A program made the translations under genes and the position numbers. The notes below the pieces were generated by a model. It did no database searches. It had not been told where the DNA came from and saw only the letters and a program-made list of their open reading frames with translations. From contig NC_044551.1 of the NCBI RefSeq assembly GCF_007565055.1, positions 92,844,089 to 92,908,088 of the forward strand: a stretch of 64,000 bases of DNA. Reading direction: 5' to 3'. The DNA is from Rhinopithecus roxellana (taxonomy: Eukaryota; Chordata; Mammalia; Primates; Cercopithecidae). Shown one piece after another: positions 26,640-38,114 of this stretch. Within the stretch, counting starts at the first letter, position 1; each line of letters opens with the position of its first letter.

Positions 26640-29439
26640 GAAAATCTGCTGCCAAGTTATGTGCTCATGAGGAGCACTTCAGGCTTCGCTGGATAAGAAG
26701 TGGCTGCTTTGATCAGCACACCTGCAAACAGCAGAGGGTTGCTGTGCCCACTCATTCCCAAAGTCCAAGCTGCTCCCTTCAAGGTCGTAACCAATAGATC
26801 ATCCTCCTCCTATAACCACCAGGGCTCATTCTTTGGCTGCTAGAGGAGGTGCCTGCTGAAGGAGGTGGATCTATATTGCCTGGCCAAATATAAGTCTGAT
26901 AGGATCAAGGCAATCTCAATGTGTGCTGTGCACATATTGCACTTCTATGTACCAAGAAGTACCAAGTGTGAAGTACTCTTTGTCCATTTTCTTGACTCAA
27001 TGGCCAACTCATTGGCCACTGTCCACAAGCCACTGTTAAATGACTCTCTTTTCAGATAATTCCAATGAGGGAAGACAGAAAAGTCTTCCCAAGGTGGCAG
27101 ATTGCACAATGGATGGCTAATCCTGTCTATACAAGTAAGAAATGGTTCATTATAACTAGTGTCTTTTCAGATGAGTCATTCAAGAGAATACAACCGTCAA
27201 CTGGGAAGATGTGCTCTGGTATTTTGGTTTTGGTTTTTGTCCTGTTAACATTAACTTTCCCACAAACTAGGGAGGAAGGAGGTAGCTTTTCAAAAGTGTT
27301 CTCCATCATCTTGTGCCTGCAACTCCTGTTATTAATATTTATCACTGGCCTTGTTCTGATAGAGTCATAAGCAGTGCCTATGATTTCACTGTGGAAAAGA
27401 ATGAAGCATCAGAAAGGATGCAGAGAAGCCTGAATTCTGAGGCTTCCTGCTCATGCATTTAGTGGACATCTCTGGCATAATACAGGTCGTTCTTAAGGAA
27501 TTCCTTACATTTAATCAGACAGTTTTTGGGGCAGACCATTTTTATGTCTGTATTTGAAATTTTCCAGGATCTAACAGGAATTTCAGGCCAAAAATGTTCC
27601 CTAGGGATGCAAGCATTCTCTACCGGTGCCCAAGAGCAAGCCACTAATCACTTTTCAAAAGGTAAATATTTAATGGTGGACTCTGGTGGTCAGTAAGCTC
27701 AAAAGCTTAAGGCTGTCTTTCTGCTGCCCCTACTAGATTTTGCCATGAACTCCAATCCCTTTGGGCATTTGTTGCTATTTGGGTAAAGCAGCTTGTGGAT
27801 TTTAGGCACCCAAAGTTGTGGCTCATATTCTTATCCACTGAAAACCTTGAGAGCTTCTTGTTATTTGGGATCCCCTTAAAAAATAAATCTCTCCCTCCCT
27901 CCCTCCTTCCTGTCCTTTCTCCCATCTGTCCTCCCTCCCTCCCTTCCTTCTTTCTTTCTTCCCTTCCTCCCTCCCTCCCTTCCTTCTTTCTTTCTTCCAT
28001 TCCTCCCTCCCTTCTTCCTCCTTCTTCCCTCCCTTCTTCCTCCTTCCTTCCTTTTCCTCTTCACGTGTCTTTTTTCTTTTTTCCCTTTCTTTTTTTCTAA
28101 TGGGACTTAACAATACCCCAAATGTAAGATAGGATTTCTCCAGTATCCAAGGAGTTGTACCATGTGTTACTCATTTCAGGGTAGCATCAGTGAAACATTT
28201 TTTCATCACTTAACAAATATCCCTGATTCTTCAAATTTTCCCTGTTGGGTCGTCCTCATAATTCTCCAGAATTGACAAGCCAGCCTCATCTTGCCATAGG
28301 AGTCGTGCTGGTGCCAATTCTGACAGCCTTCTTATTTGTAAGCCTGATAATCATTATACCAGTAAAGTTGTATATCAAAGTATCTTTTATTATTAGTAAG
28401 TCTGGATCTCTACATAAAAGTTTTGGGACATGGGTAAGGGAATAAGCATATCTTTGTGTGGAAACTGTTGAAGTAGATTGTGTGCGGTCTCTCAAATAAA
28501 GGCAAATTGAGATTGGCTTTTTTTCAGAAACTAGGATTGAAAAAAAAAAAAAGGAATTTTTCAGATGGATGACAGTATTGTAAGCCCCTGGTGCCTACCA
28601 AGCTTCCTTTTTAGCTTGAACTATATTGAATACTGTCAAAGCTACAGGAATCACCACTTTATTTAGACCTTAATAATCTATAACGTCAACCAAGAAAAGC
28701 TGACTGCTTTGGTCAAATAAGCCATCTGTATAGAGAGGTATTACGAGCCAGGAGACCAGCCTCTGTGACATCCTTAGTTAATACAGATGTCGCCAGTCCC
28801 TTCCCAGGAAATCCATCTTGTTTTTGTTTGGGGATTACTGGGTCTTTCTGGCAGAGAGGTACTCAGTCAATGTGCACAATTACAACAGGTATATCCACCA
28901 TTTTCACCACACCTGTCCCCTCATGTGGAAGTTCACCCTGGCCTGCACATAAGGTGTGGCTGGGCCAGCTGGATATGAGATGAGACCTTTCCTTTTGAAC
29001 AGCCACCTTTCCCTACTCTCTCTGAGCAGCCTCCACTTCTTTAGTACAATGACCAGGTATAATTACACTGATTAAGCTCAGTGTAAAATGTGGCTTCCCA
29101 ACAAATGGCCATAAAACTAGCTTCAGCATGTGGTCCCAGATCTCTTGGTAGAAGTGGTGGAAGAGTAGACCAGCCCTCCCCATGCAGTGGGGTCACCTAG
29201 CTGGTCCTCCTCACCCGCTTCCACTATTAATCCTCCTACCATCACAAGAATGGAATCAAAATCTTTCTTCACGAACGCCATGTTTCATCCCTTCCTGAAC
29301 CTCCATCAGGGAATTTTTCAAATCAGCTAACTTAAGCATAAGTACTCTAAATTCCTAGAATATTATCGCGGAGAGAAGAACATCAATTTTTCTTTTTTCT
29401 TCCAAGGTATTTAGGTTTTACTTATTGGTGGACAAGGAC
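26640..29439. other. Region between two MLT1 LTRs, origin not recognised
   Basis: About 2.8 kb between same-orientation MLT1 LTRs. It might be decayed ERVL/MaLR internal sequence. An open stretch at 27065-27370 ends in two hydrophobic segments (GILVLVFVLLTLTF and IILCLQLLLLIFITGLVLI), and another at 28245-28445 has one (TAFLFVSLIIIIP). I identify no protease, reverse transcriptase or integrase motif, and the polypyrimidine tract lies within it. Confidence 0.4.
27887..28099. repeat. Polypurine/polypyrimidine tract, about 210 bp
   Basis: Almost pure C/T on the plus strand, made of CCCT, CTTT and CCTT units, with a block of about 36 bp repeated (from about 27930 and 27966). Long tracts of this kind can adopt triplex (H-DNA) structure. 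Confidence 0.92.
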
Positions 29440-29850
29440 TTCTACGATAGGCTGAGTAATTCTCCTCCCTGAAGATGTCCAGGTCTTAATCCCTGTGATA
29501 TGACCTTACATAGCAAAAGGGACTTTGCTGCTGTGATTAAGAAACTTGAGATGGGATTAAGAAACTTGAGATGGGACAATTGTTCTGGATTATCTGGATG
29601 GTCCCAATGTCATCATAAGAATGCTTATAAGAAGAAAGCAGGGAGAGGGGATGTGATGTTAGAGCCAGAGGTCAGAATGATGAAATCTGAAGTTGAAGGA
29701 AGGAACCAGAAGTCAAGGAATGCAGCCAGCCTTCAGAAGCTGAAAAAGTCAAAGGATCAGAATCTCCCCTCAGGAAACCTTGACTTTGGCCCAGGAAAAG
29801 AACTTTGGAAACTATTCAGCTCTAAAATTTTAGATTTCTGTTGATAGAGT
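29440..29850 (+). mobile_element. MLT1-type LTR, truncated at its 3' end
   Basis: MLT1 landmarks include GAAGATGTCCAGGTC, ATAGCAAAAGGGACTTTGC, the GGTCCCAATGTCATCATAAG segment and a CAAGGAATGCAGCCAGCCTTCAGAAGC-like block. The terminal TTTAAGCCAC…AATACA part is missing or unrecognisable. A 20-bp exact tandem duplication lies at 29535-29574. Confidence 0.72.
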
Positions 29851-30093
29851 TCTTTCTTCTGTGGTCTATTTTCAGTATCTCTTAGGATAGAGTAGAGTTA
29901 TTCCAGCCTGTGAATAGGGGGCCTAGTTCTCACTCCACCTCCCTAGCTCTACTCACCAGTAATCGTCAAACAGCTCCATCTTGAAAGGGGAGGTCTGTAA
30001 GACAATCGAAGGGAAGCGTTCTGCTCAACTGTCCATGTCACCCTTTTATCATTTGTATACGATATTATTATTAGTGTCTTCACAACAGGAAAG

Positions 30094-30109
30094 AAAAACA
30101 GAAGAGGGA
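30094..30109. repeat. Target-site duplication, left copy (METTL5 retrocopy)
   Basis: The 16-bp sequence AAAAACAGAAGAGGGA occurs here and again at 30915-30930, immediately outside the retrocopy. Length and A-rich start fit L1 endonuclease cleavage. Confidence 0.93.
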
Positions 30110-30914
30110 GGCGCGGGTTGGCCCAAGAGATCCTGTGCCTTCAAACCCTACGAGTCCATACTTTAAAACAAAATGAAGAAATTAAGTCTTAAGGAACTAG
30201 AGAGTCGCCTGCAACAAGTGGATGGATTCGAAAAGCCCAAGCTACTTCTAGAACAGTATCCTACCAGGTCACACATTGCAGCATGTATGCTCTATACAAT
30301 CCATAACACGTATGATGACATTGAAAATAAAGTCGTTGCAGATCTAGGATGTGGTTGTGGAGTACTTAGCATTGGAACTGCAATGTTAGGAGCAGGGTTG
30401 TGTGTTGGATTTGACATAGATGAAGATGCATTGGAAATATTTAATAGGAATGTGGAAGAGTTTGAGTTAACAAATATTGACATGGTTCAATGTGATGTGT
30501 GCGTATTATCTAACAGAATGTCCAAGTCATTCGATACAGTGATTATGAATCCTCCCTTTGGGACCAAAAATAATAAAGGGACAGATATGGCTTTTCTAAA
30601 GACTGCTTTGGAAATGGCAAGAACAGCAGTATATTCCTTACACAAATCCTCAACTAGAGAACATGTTCAAAAGAAAGCTGCAGAATGGAAAATCAAGATA
30701 GATATTATAGCAGAGCTTTGATATGACCTGCCAGCATCATACAAGTTTCATAAAAAGAAATCAGTGGACATTGAAGTGGACCTAATTCGGTTTTCCTTTT
30801 AAAAGCCCCTGCAAACAAAAGTAGTTTAAAACCTATTTAAAATGAATAAAAAATTGGTTTACTAAAAAAACAAAAACAAACAAAAACAACAACAACAACA
30901 ACAACAACAAAAAA
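30110..30914 (+). pseudogene. METTL5: Processed METTL5 retropseudogene (coding part 30173-30802)
   Basis: The copy is intronless, with a short 5' leader, a 209-codon frame, a 3' UTR with AATAAA at 30845-30850 and an A-rich tail. It is bounded by perfect 16-bp direct repeats (30094-30109 and 30915-30930), the mark of L1-mediated retroposition. METTL5 is the 18S rRNA N6-adenosine methyltransferase acting with TRMT112. The SAM-binding motif DLGCGCGVLS and the catalytic NPPF are preserved. The single disabling lesion is an in-frame TGA at codon 183 (30719-30721) where the parent has Arg, a CGA to TGA change; the frame then stays open to the normal stop at 30800-30802, ending VDLIRFSF. Only a few other substitutions are apparent against the parent protein as I remember it, so the insertion is fairly recent. 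It lies antisense to CTNND2 and has no visible promoter. Confidence 0.93.
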
Positions 30915-30930
30915 AAAAACAGAAGAGGGA
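30864..30930. repeat. A-rich/(AAC)n tail and right target-site duplication
   Basis: The poly(A) tail of the METTL5 retrocopy has evolved into an AAAAAC/AAC simple repeat and ends in the right 16-bp duplication at 30915-30930. Tails of retrocopies often degrade into such microsatellites. Confidence 0.88.
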
Positions 30931-33343
30931 CACACAGGAAGGAAACACTTAATTCCTGGTATGCTTCTCCATCACCTGTGAAGACGGTAAAAACCCATGA
31001 AAAAAAACCATCAAAATTGAGAGTGTGTTTGCATTACATAGAAAAGAATAAGGAACAGCCGGGAGGTTGTGTCTTATTCCCAAGTGGACACGAAACAGGG
31101 AAACTGGCTTAAAAGCCCCATAGGTGGTGGCAACAGAAAGAACAGTAGTTAGGTTAAGTAGAATTAAATGAAGGGAGTGCCAGGCAGTTGGTGAAGTCTG
31201 AGAAGTTCCCTTGGGATTTAAGGGAAATGCAGACAGGAGCTTCTACTCCTGACATCTCCGTCATTCAATTCATACTTGGAGTCCCAAAGCTCACCCAGCC
31301 CTCCTAACAATGGCAATGTCATTGTGTCTGTGCTCCTTTTCATTTGTCTCCATTTTTCCAGGACCCCTGCTCCAGACAACAGATTTGATAGCCTGGGGTC
31401 AGCAGCAAGGATAGTCCCCACTTCCATTCCAAAGCTTGAAAGGAAGTGTGCAGCGAACATACCCTTCCATGCAAGGGTATGTTATGCTGGGATGAGTCCC
31501 GAGCACCCTACTGGAATGCTCTTTGACCATCTCCATAAATACTTAGAGATTGGATATGCCAGTATTATTCACCCACTGCTAGAGTTCAGACACGTTTTGG
31601 CTTAACAAAGCTTGTGTGGGTCTAATCTCCCAATATATCACACTGTTTCCAGGGAACACACATTTCAATTGCAAGATTCTTTTAAACAATCTTTGGAAGT
31701 TGAAGAGAGCCTGTATAGATCCACAGGAAACACAGAACTCATCCCATAAGTACAATTAAATACAAATAACAGAAGAGTTAATGCCAACCTAGTGTTCTAC
31801 TTGTCATGCAAGAGGCAAATTAATTAAGAAGGATTGTCAGTACAGAAGAGCAATGTGAATTTTGAAGAGCTCTTAGCAAAGCAGATTTTTTTTCCTTACA
31901 TTTGGAGCATGGTTAAAAAGTGCACTAAGGCTAACAAACTAGAATAGTCATATAATGAGCACCTATAGCTTTTCTTGAAATATTTAAAAAACATTTGCAA
32001 TGCTGAAGTGCATCTAATAAGAAGACACAGATCTTCCAATCAGCATCTGATACGAAATGACTGAAATGCGGTCAAGCCAGAAATTTGCATACATTTAAAG
32101 TCAGTCAACTGGGGCACCTGTTCAAAGCAGGGAGGCTCTTCCCCTCCATTGTGTTAACTGTTTCCAAGATGGCACATGTAGGTGCCCAGAGAGCAGGGTT
32201 ATTACGCATTTGTAGTTCCACCAGGTTGAGGAGGTCTAGATCTTTAGATTTAGATGAACTGGAACAATAACCTTGGGAGATAAGGTTGGAAGACTGGTCA
32301 GAGGCTCAAAAGGAGTAAGTCTAAGATCATTTACATAGGGTGGATTAATGAAACAGATTGCAAAAATATAGGAAAGTTCGTAACTGCAATGAAATCTTAG
32401 GAGATGATGGTTCCTTATAATCTATGGATCGACATCACATGATACGAAGCCTTCCTGTATTGTCTCTCTCAGTGTTTTGACAAGATGTTCTCTCCAGTTC
32501 TGTGAGCCAGAAAAACCTGGAGAACGTCTGGAGGGGAAAAATCAAGAAAATGACAGATAAACAAGATGCCTCTTCCTTGGTTCAATGATTTAGAGATTTT
32601 CACTTGGAAAAAAGGCCTGAGGGTGCTGAGTTGGTAGCAATAGGAAGCCGAGTGTCACCAGGAGGAGAAAGGCCAAAGTTTTGCTGCCACTTCCCCTACA
32701 GACTAAAGCAAAAGAAATGACCAGAATGCCAGATGAAGAAGTTTATGGTGGATATAAAGTTGAACTATGTCCCTGAAAAAGCAACTAGTTCTTCAGGTAC
32801 AGGTCTTCTTCTCTAAACGATGACATATCAGAAATGCTTCAAAACAGCAAAGCACAGTGAGAAATCCCTTAGTGAGTGCTGACTCCTTCACCTGTGATGC
32901 AAATGTGAATGGACTGACATTCATGCAGGTCATCTGTTTCTTCTGCTCATTATTGCAAAGACTACAAACCTTTTGTGGGTGGGTGGAGAGGCGGATGGAA
33001 GATAAAAAGAAGACCCATTAAAATAGAAGGGAAGCGTGGCCCAAAGAAGAAATGGAGTTAAAATAACCCAAAGTGAAATTTAGCAAACCCAGAAAGGAAA
33101 CCTTGAAAGAGGTCTGAAAAATACCTGCTGCATCATTGTTCGCAAGTCATGACCCACTTTCAGAGACTGCTCTCTGACTCATGTCTGTTTTGCAAAGAGA
33201 ACTTAGTGTACCTGGTGGAATTAATCAGGAGTCTCGCCTTGCTGCAGGGTAGCTACATTTCATCACAATACTGGTCTGATTCCTTAACTTCATTCACTTT
33301 GGGCTATTAAAATGGTCTCCTTCTGGTTATAAAGAAAAAGCCT
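30931..33343. other. Unique intronic sequence
   Basis: Apart from the inverted repeat at 31456 nothing is recognised. Confidence 0.5.
31456..31483. repeat. Perfect 11-bp inverted repeat, 6-nt loop
   Basis: AACATACCCTT, loop CCATGC, then AAGGGTATGTT, which is an exact complement. Confidence 0.94.
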
Positions 33344-33634
33344 GTGGGGCATGGTGGCTCACAGCTGTACTCTCAGCACTTTGGGAGGCAAAGCCTGGAG
33401 GATCACTTGAGTCTAGGAGTTCAAGATCATCCTGGGCAACATAGGGAGACCCTGTCTCTACAAAAAATTTTAAAAAAAATTAGCATGGCATGGTGGCCAT
33501 TGTCTGGAGTCCCAGCTACTTGGGTGGCCAAAGCAGGAGGATTTCTTGAGTTCAGGAGGTCAAGGCTGCAGTGAAAACTGATCACACCACTGCACTCCAG
33601 CCTGGGAGATAGTGAGACCTGTCTCAAAAAAATT
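33344..33634 (+). mobile_element. Alu (J-like), sense
   Basis: Diverged Alu (GGGGCATGGTGGCTCACAGC… to a short A-rich tail) with AGGAGTTCAAGATCATCCTGGGCAACA, typical of J types. AAGCCTGT appears on both sides as a likely remnant of the target duplication. Confidence 0.9.
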
Positions 33635-33639
33635 AAAAG

Positions 33640-36626
33640 GAATAAGCCTGTCCATTTTACCACTTCCATCCTTTCCCCGCCCCCCCATCTCCAACATCCC
33701 ACCTCCTGAAGCAGGCTGGATGTGAGCTCCAGCCCCATGGTGTGCCCTTCCCACCCATCTCCTTCCACCCTGTTCTTCCTCCTTTCTCACTGGAGGCGGG
33801 AGGGAGAAGGAAGAGGTGTTTCCTTACATAAAGGCAGGCCATGAGGCTACCAGGCCACTGCCTATGTCTGTGGGCCATCTCTGCCAAAGTGACTCCTGGG
33901 CTCTAGCAGGGGCCAGTTAGGTGGCTGGAGCTCTCTGCCACCCCACATCTTTGCACTTTTGGCTCTGCATCTTTGATGCCTACACCTTGCTTTGCCCCTT
34001 CTGCCACACTCCTGCAGGAACACATCTAAATCCCTCCATTGCCAGTCTCTTTTCTCCCCTGCGACCCTGCCCTTGTCCATCTTCCTTGAAGAAACCTTTA
34101 AGCAGAGAGGGACATGGTCCTTGCTCAAAGTCTGGCTGAATCCCTGTGTGATCTCCCTACTGTACTCCAGCAGCCCAAGGCAAGTCACCAGCTCAGAAGC
34201 TGAGCTGACAGCCAGTTGGGGAAGAAGATGCCAGTTTTCCTTTCTTGCTGCCTCCTACAAACTTTAAGGGCTATTCCCATCCTTAGGCTCCATCTTCCCC
34301 AAGTGTAGTTTCCTTTCCTCTCCTAGTTCTCCTGTTAAACTTCTAAATGGAAAAGATCACCAAACCAGTGAGGTCTCTACTGCCCCTAGAGAGATTAGCT
34401 CTTCTATCAAGAACTGGGCCCTTCAACTTGGTCCTGGGGGAGCCATATCTGCTGAAGTCTCTGCTCAGTGACCTCTAGAGCCAGGAGAGGTGCTCATTTG
34501 GCACCTCACACAGAACTGTCACGCTGACGTCTGATGTTTCCCTGACATTTGGGAGGAGAGGCCTTTGTTGGAGGAGGCCTAAAGTCTCTTTAGCCTGCAG
34601 GGAAAATCTCCAAGGCCAGGACAAGCCTCTTGATGGCTATGGGATGCTAGAACCAGCTTAGGTTTAGGAGGAAAAGGAGGAGAAAGGAGAGTTAAAAGGA
34701 GCAGGCAGTGGAGACAGGAGGGTAGAGAGGTATACAATGTGCAAAAAAGAGATGCATATGGCGGGGAGCTGCAGTGGGCCACCTGGCCTGGGATCACCTG
34801 GCCTGGGATCACCTGTGTCTCATCTGTCCCATCTGTTGCTAAGTAAAAACACGACCAAATCACCATGATTTGGTGTCTCTGGGGGCCTTCTTATTAGGCT
34901 TTTCCCCCTGTATTCTGAGTCCATGATTCTGCCTTACCCTCCAAGTTGATCTATACCTCCATGCAGTGGTATTTGTCCTCTTTAGTTGTAATTCTGTCCC
35001 AGGCTGTTAGCAATATTGCCTTCTTATTATCTCCTCCACTGAGGATGACTCATGGTCCTTTCCGCTCAAAGCACTGGCTCAATAATTCCTGAGTGTGCCT
35101 CGTCCATCATCCTTCATGTGTGAAGGACCAAGCCTTTATGAAAATGGAAAAATATATTGGCCTTTGGCTGCAGTAGTGCTCACTGTGGATCACATATCAC
35201 ATCTCTCTTGTGTTCATAAAGGTTGTAGCTCTTGAGAAGCTTTAACTTCTCCACAGAGCTAACCCCTCCATCGAGGCCTGGTACACTGACCCTCAGCACA
35301 TTTCTCACTCTCTTCTTTCTCCTTCCCTGGCTGTATTTAAACATGACAAGAGCCCATATCTTTTTGAAATAGGAATTATAACTCTGTTTGTTAAAGTAAC
35401 TGCCTTCCTTCTTTTCCTTTGTGCTGACCTAACTTCTCACATGTCACCCAGCTATTTCCTGCAGGCTGTGTGCACAGCCGCTAGTATCCTGGTGGCCAAC
35501 CTCACAGGAGAGCTTCATCTTGCCTCGTGGCTCCTGGACTATTCCACAGTGTTGTTCTGGAAGGTTCTTCGTCAAATACCCCTCCACTTTCTCCCACTTA
35601 CTAACGTTCTCTTATTTCTGAGTCTTTCTGGTTTACTTCCTAATTACAGATTACATGTCCTATCATAAATCACTCACATCTCCTTCAGATCCAATAAGCC
35701 ACTTTGTTTTTATGACACTTTCTTTGTGTCATTTTTGGATGATTACAAGTGGCTACTGTAGGTTACTGGGCAGCCCTTTTTGGCTTCTTTTACATCTTCC
35801 TGGGCAATCCCGCTGTGAAGTGTGATATATGAAATGCTGTCTCTGTGGTTCAGAGCTCTAAATTGGAGTCAGACAGTCATTGTGAGAAGGACAGCCCGTG
35901 TTTCTTGCTAACTGGCAAAACAAACAAACAAACAAAAAACAACCAAAAAAAACCCAGGAAAAACCAGGAACTTGTCTTGAACCTTTGAAGTGGGTCAAAC
36001 TGCAGTGACCACCACATTCTGGAAAACAGCTGAATTTCTCCAGCACTGCAACCCTCGAACAGTGACCACCAGTAAACTATGGATGCATGTTCTAAGTCAG
36101 CCACCTCTACCAATAATAATTCTCCAAAACAATTTGTGTAATCACTCTGAGCTTCCTTTTAGTTTTCTCTTAAAATCCCCTACTCCCCTCTGTCTCTTCA
36201 GAAGCCAAATTCAGAAGCCTGAATTACAATTTCTAAGAGTAAGACCCCAATAAACGCCCTGTCTTCTTGCATTGCAGTTTGATCTCTCCCCTCTTCTTGG
36301 CTGACACTACCCAGTGAATTTACCCATTTCCCTTCTTCTTTAGAGCTTCTCTTCCTCTCCTTTTATACCACTAGTTACCCCTCCTTTGACCATTTCATAG
36401 ATTCCACAATCTGGTGAAGCACTGTTTCTTAAGATGCATTACTTTCCAAACCACCCTGCCAAAAAGCATACCCAGCTCTCTCTCCTCTGATATTAATAAC
36501 AGGGCACTGGCCTACGTGGTTTACGTGATCCAACCCTGGGATATTACCTGTCTGATCTCACCTCCTACCCCTCGCCACCTCACTTTCTAGGTTCCAGCCA
36601 CACTCTTTGTTACTCCTTGTTATCGG
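33640..36626. other. About 3 kb without recognised gene or repeat
   Basis: C/T-rich intronic sequence with a 15-bp exact tandem duplication (34780-34794 and 34795-34809, CACCTGGCCTGGGAT) and an A/C-rich patch near 35925-35957. A segment around 36130-36290 with CCAATAAACGCCCTGTC has an LTR-like polyadenylation look, but the family is unknown. Confidence 0.5.
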
Positions 36627-37075
36627 CTGAATATCGTCCCCCACAAAAGATATATTGAAACCTTAGCATCTGGGACCTACAAACATGGCCTTGTTTGGAA
36701 ATAGGGTCTACACAGATGTAATCAAGTTAAGATCATGTCATTAGGATAGGTCCTAATCCAGTACAACGTAAGCACTTATAAGAAGGGGAGAATAGATACA
36801 GAAAGAAACGCGCCTAGAGGAGATGGCCACATGAAGACAGAGACAGAGATTAGAGTGATGCATCCATAAAGCCAAAGAATGCTGAGTACTGGTGGCCACC
36901 AGTAGAAGCCAGGCAGAGGCAAGGAAGGATTCCACCCTGAGTCTCAGAGTGACCATGGCCCTGCCCCTTCTCAGTCTTGGACTTCTAGCCTCCAGCATCA
37001 TGGGAGAACATATTTCCATTGTTCCACATCTCTCAGTGTGTGGTACTTCGTTCCCACAGCCCTTGGAAGCACACT
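36627..37075 (+). mobile_element. MLT1-type LTR
   Basis: The sequence starts TTATCGGCTGAATATCGTCCCCC, passes GGAAATAGGGTCTACACAGATG and GGTCCTAATCCAGTACAACG, and includes GACTTCTAGCCTCCAGCATC and GTGTGGTACTTCGTT, all expected in MLT1A/B-like LTRs. Its last bases merge into L2-like sequence. Confidence 0.82.
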
Positions 37076-37089
37076 CCTGGAGTACATGC

Positions 37090-37797
37090 CTTAGAGACCT
37101 AGCTCTGAGGTTCTCTCTTTGACTGCCTTCAAGCTCTGCTCTGAGGCTGCTTCTCAGAGATCTTCTCAGAGAGGGCTTTCCTGACCATTTGCTACAGAAT
37201 GGCAGCTGCCTCTCTCCACCCACTCCTTATCACTGACCACCCGCTTTACTGTGTTGTATTTCCTCCATGGCCCGCATCACCATCTCACCCACGATCAATG
37301 CATGCCTGTGTATTAGTCCTTTTACACACGTCTGATAAAGACACACTCGAGACTGGATAATTTATAAAGGAAAGAGGTTTAATTGACTCATAGTTCCACA
37401 TGGCTGAGGAGGCCTCACCATCATGGCGGAAGATGAAGAAAGAAAAAAGGGACATCTTACATGGCATCTGACAAAGAGAGAATTTGTGCTGGGAAACTCC
37501 CTTTTATAAAATCATCCAATCTCGTGAGACTTACTATCACAAGAACAGCAGAAGAAAGACCTGTCCTCACGATTCAATGACCTCCCACTTGGTCCCTCCC
37601 ACGACATGTGGGAATTATGGGAGCTACAATTCGAGATTTGTGTGGGGACATGGCCAAACGATATCAGCCTATATGTGTTTATTGTCACTTCCCCCTACTC
37701 ATGGGGGTCTATTTTGTTCACTGCCAGATTATTGAGTTCAAAAACAGAGCCTGGAACTTTAAAGCCGCTCAATGATTATCTGTTGAATATGAATTAG
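37090..37797 (+). mobile_element. L2 3' end, split by the THE1 LTR at 37309-37666
   Basis: Left part: CAGAGAGGGCTTTCCTGACC, CACTCCTTATCACTGACC. Right part after the LTR: TGTTTATTGTCACTTCCCCC, TTTTGTTCACTGCC and GAGCCTGGAACTT…CTCAATGATTATCTGTTGAATATGAAT. Together they form one continuous L2 terminus. Confidence 0.8.
37309..37666 (-). mobile_element. Solo THE1/MST LTR inserted into an L2
   Basis: This 358-bp LTR runs from TGTATTAGTCC to GATATCA, the reverse complement of TGATATGG…GACTAATACA. The flanking 5-mers are GCCTG (37304-37308) and GCCTA (37667-37671), a target duplication with one change. L2 3'-end sequence stops at the left border and resumes at the right, so the LTR split an older L2. 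Confidence 0.9.
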
Positions 37798-38114
37798 TTC
37801 CACTTTCACATATCAACATAGCAAGTATTTGGGTCTATATGTTGCTTTATGTTGGTATGTGCAGACGGCTGTTTGATTCTAACTTCCTAAAGGGCAGTGG
37901 TTGAATCTAGTTGTGTAAACAGCGGCTCAGCACAGAGTCACACACAACGTGTGTGTGCATTCAGTTTCCCTTGCCGACAATAGCAGATCTCAAAATGTGG
38001 ATGATGAACAGTACAAGTATTCTGTCTATAAAACTATGGAACTGGTTTTACATTTAACTGTTGGAGAGAGATTTCCTTATTTATTTTGCAGCCCATACTA
38101 AGAATAACTCACAC

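Noticed and set aside
27859..27876. Exon-like pyrimidine tract upstream of the CT-rich region
   Set aside because: The tract is on the strand opposite to CTNND2 transcription and is followed by simple repeat rather than an open conserved exon.
27823..28113. Lys/Glu/Gly-rich open frames
   Set aside because: They are translations of the polypyrimidine tract and reflect composition only.
36753..37223. 156-codon minus-strand open frame
   Set aside because: It lies mainly within the MLT1 LTR at 36627-37075 and runs antisense to it; low-divergence LTR DNA often leaves such frames open.
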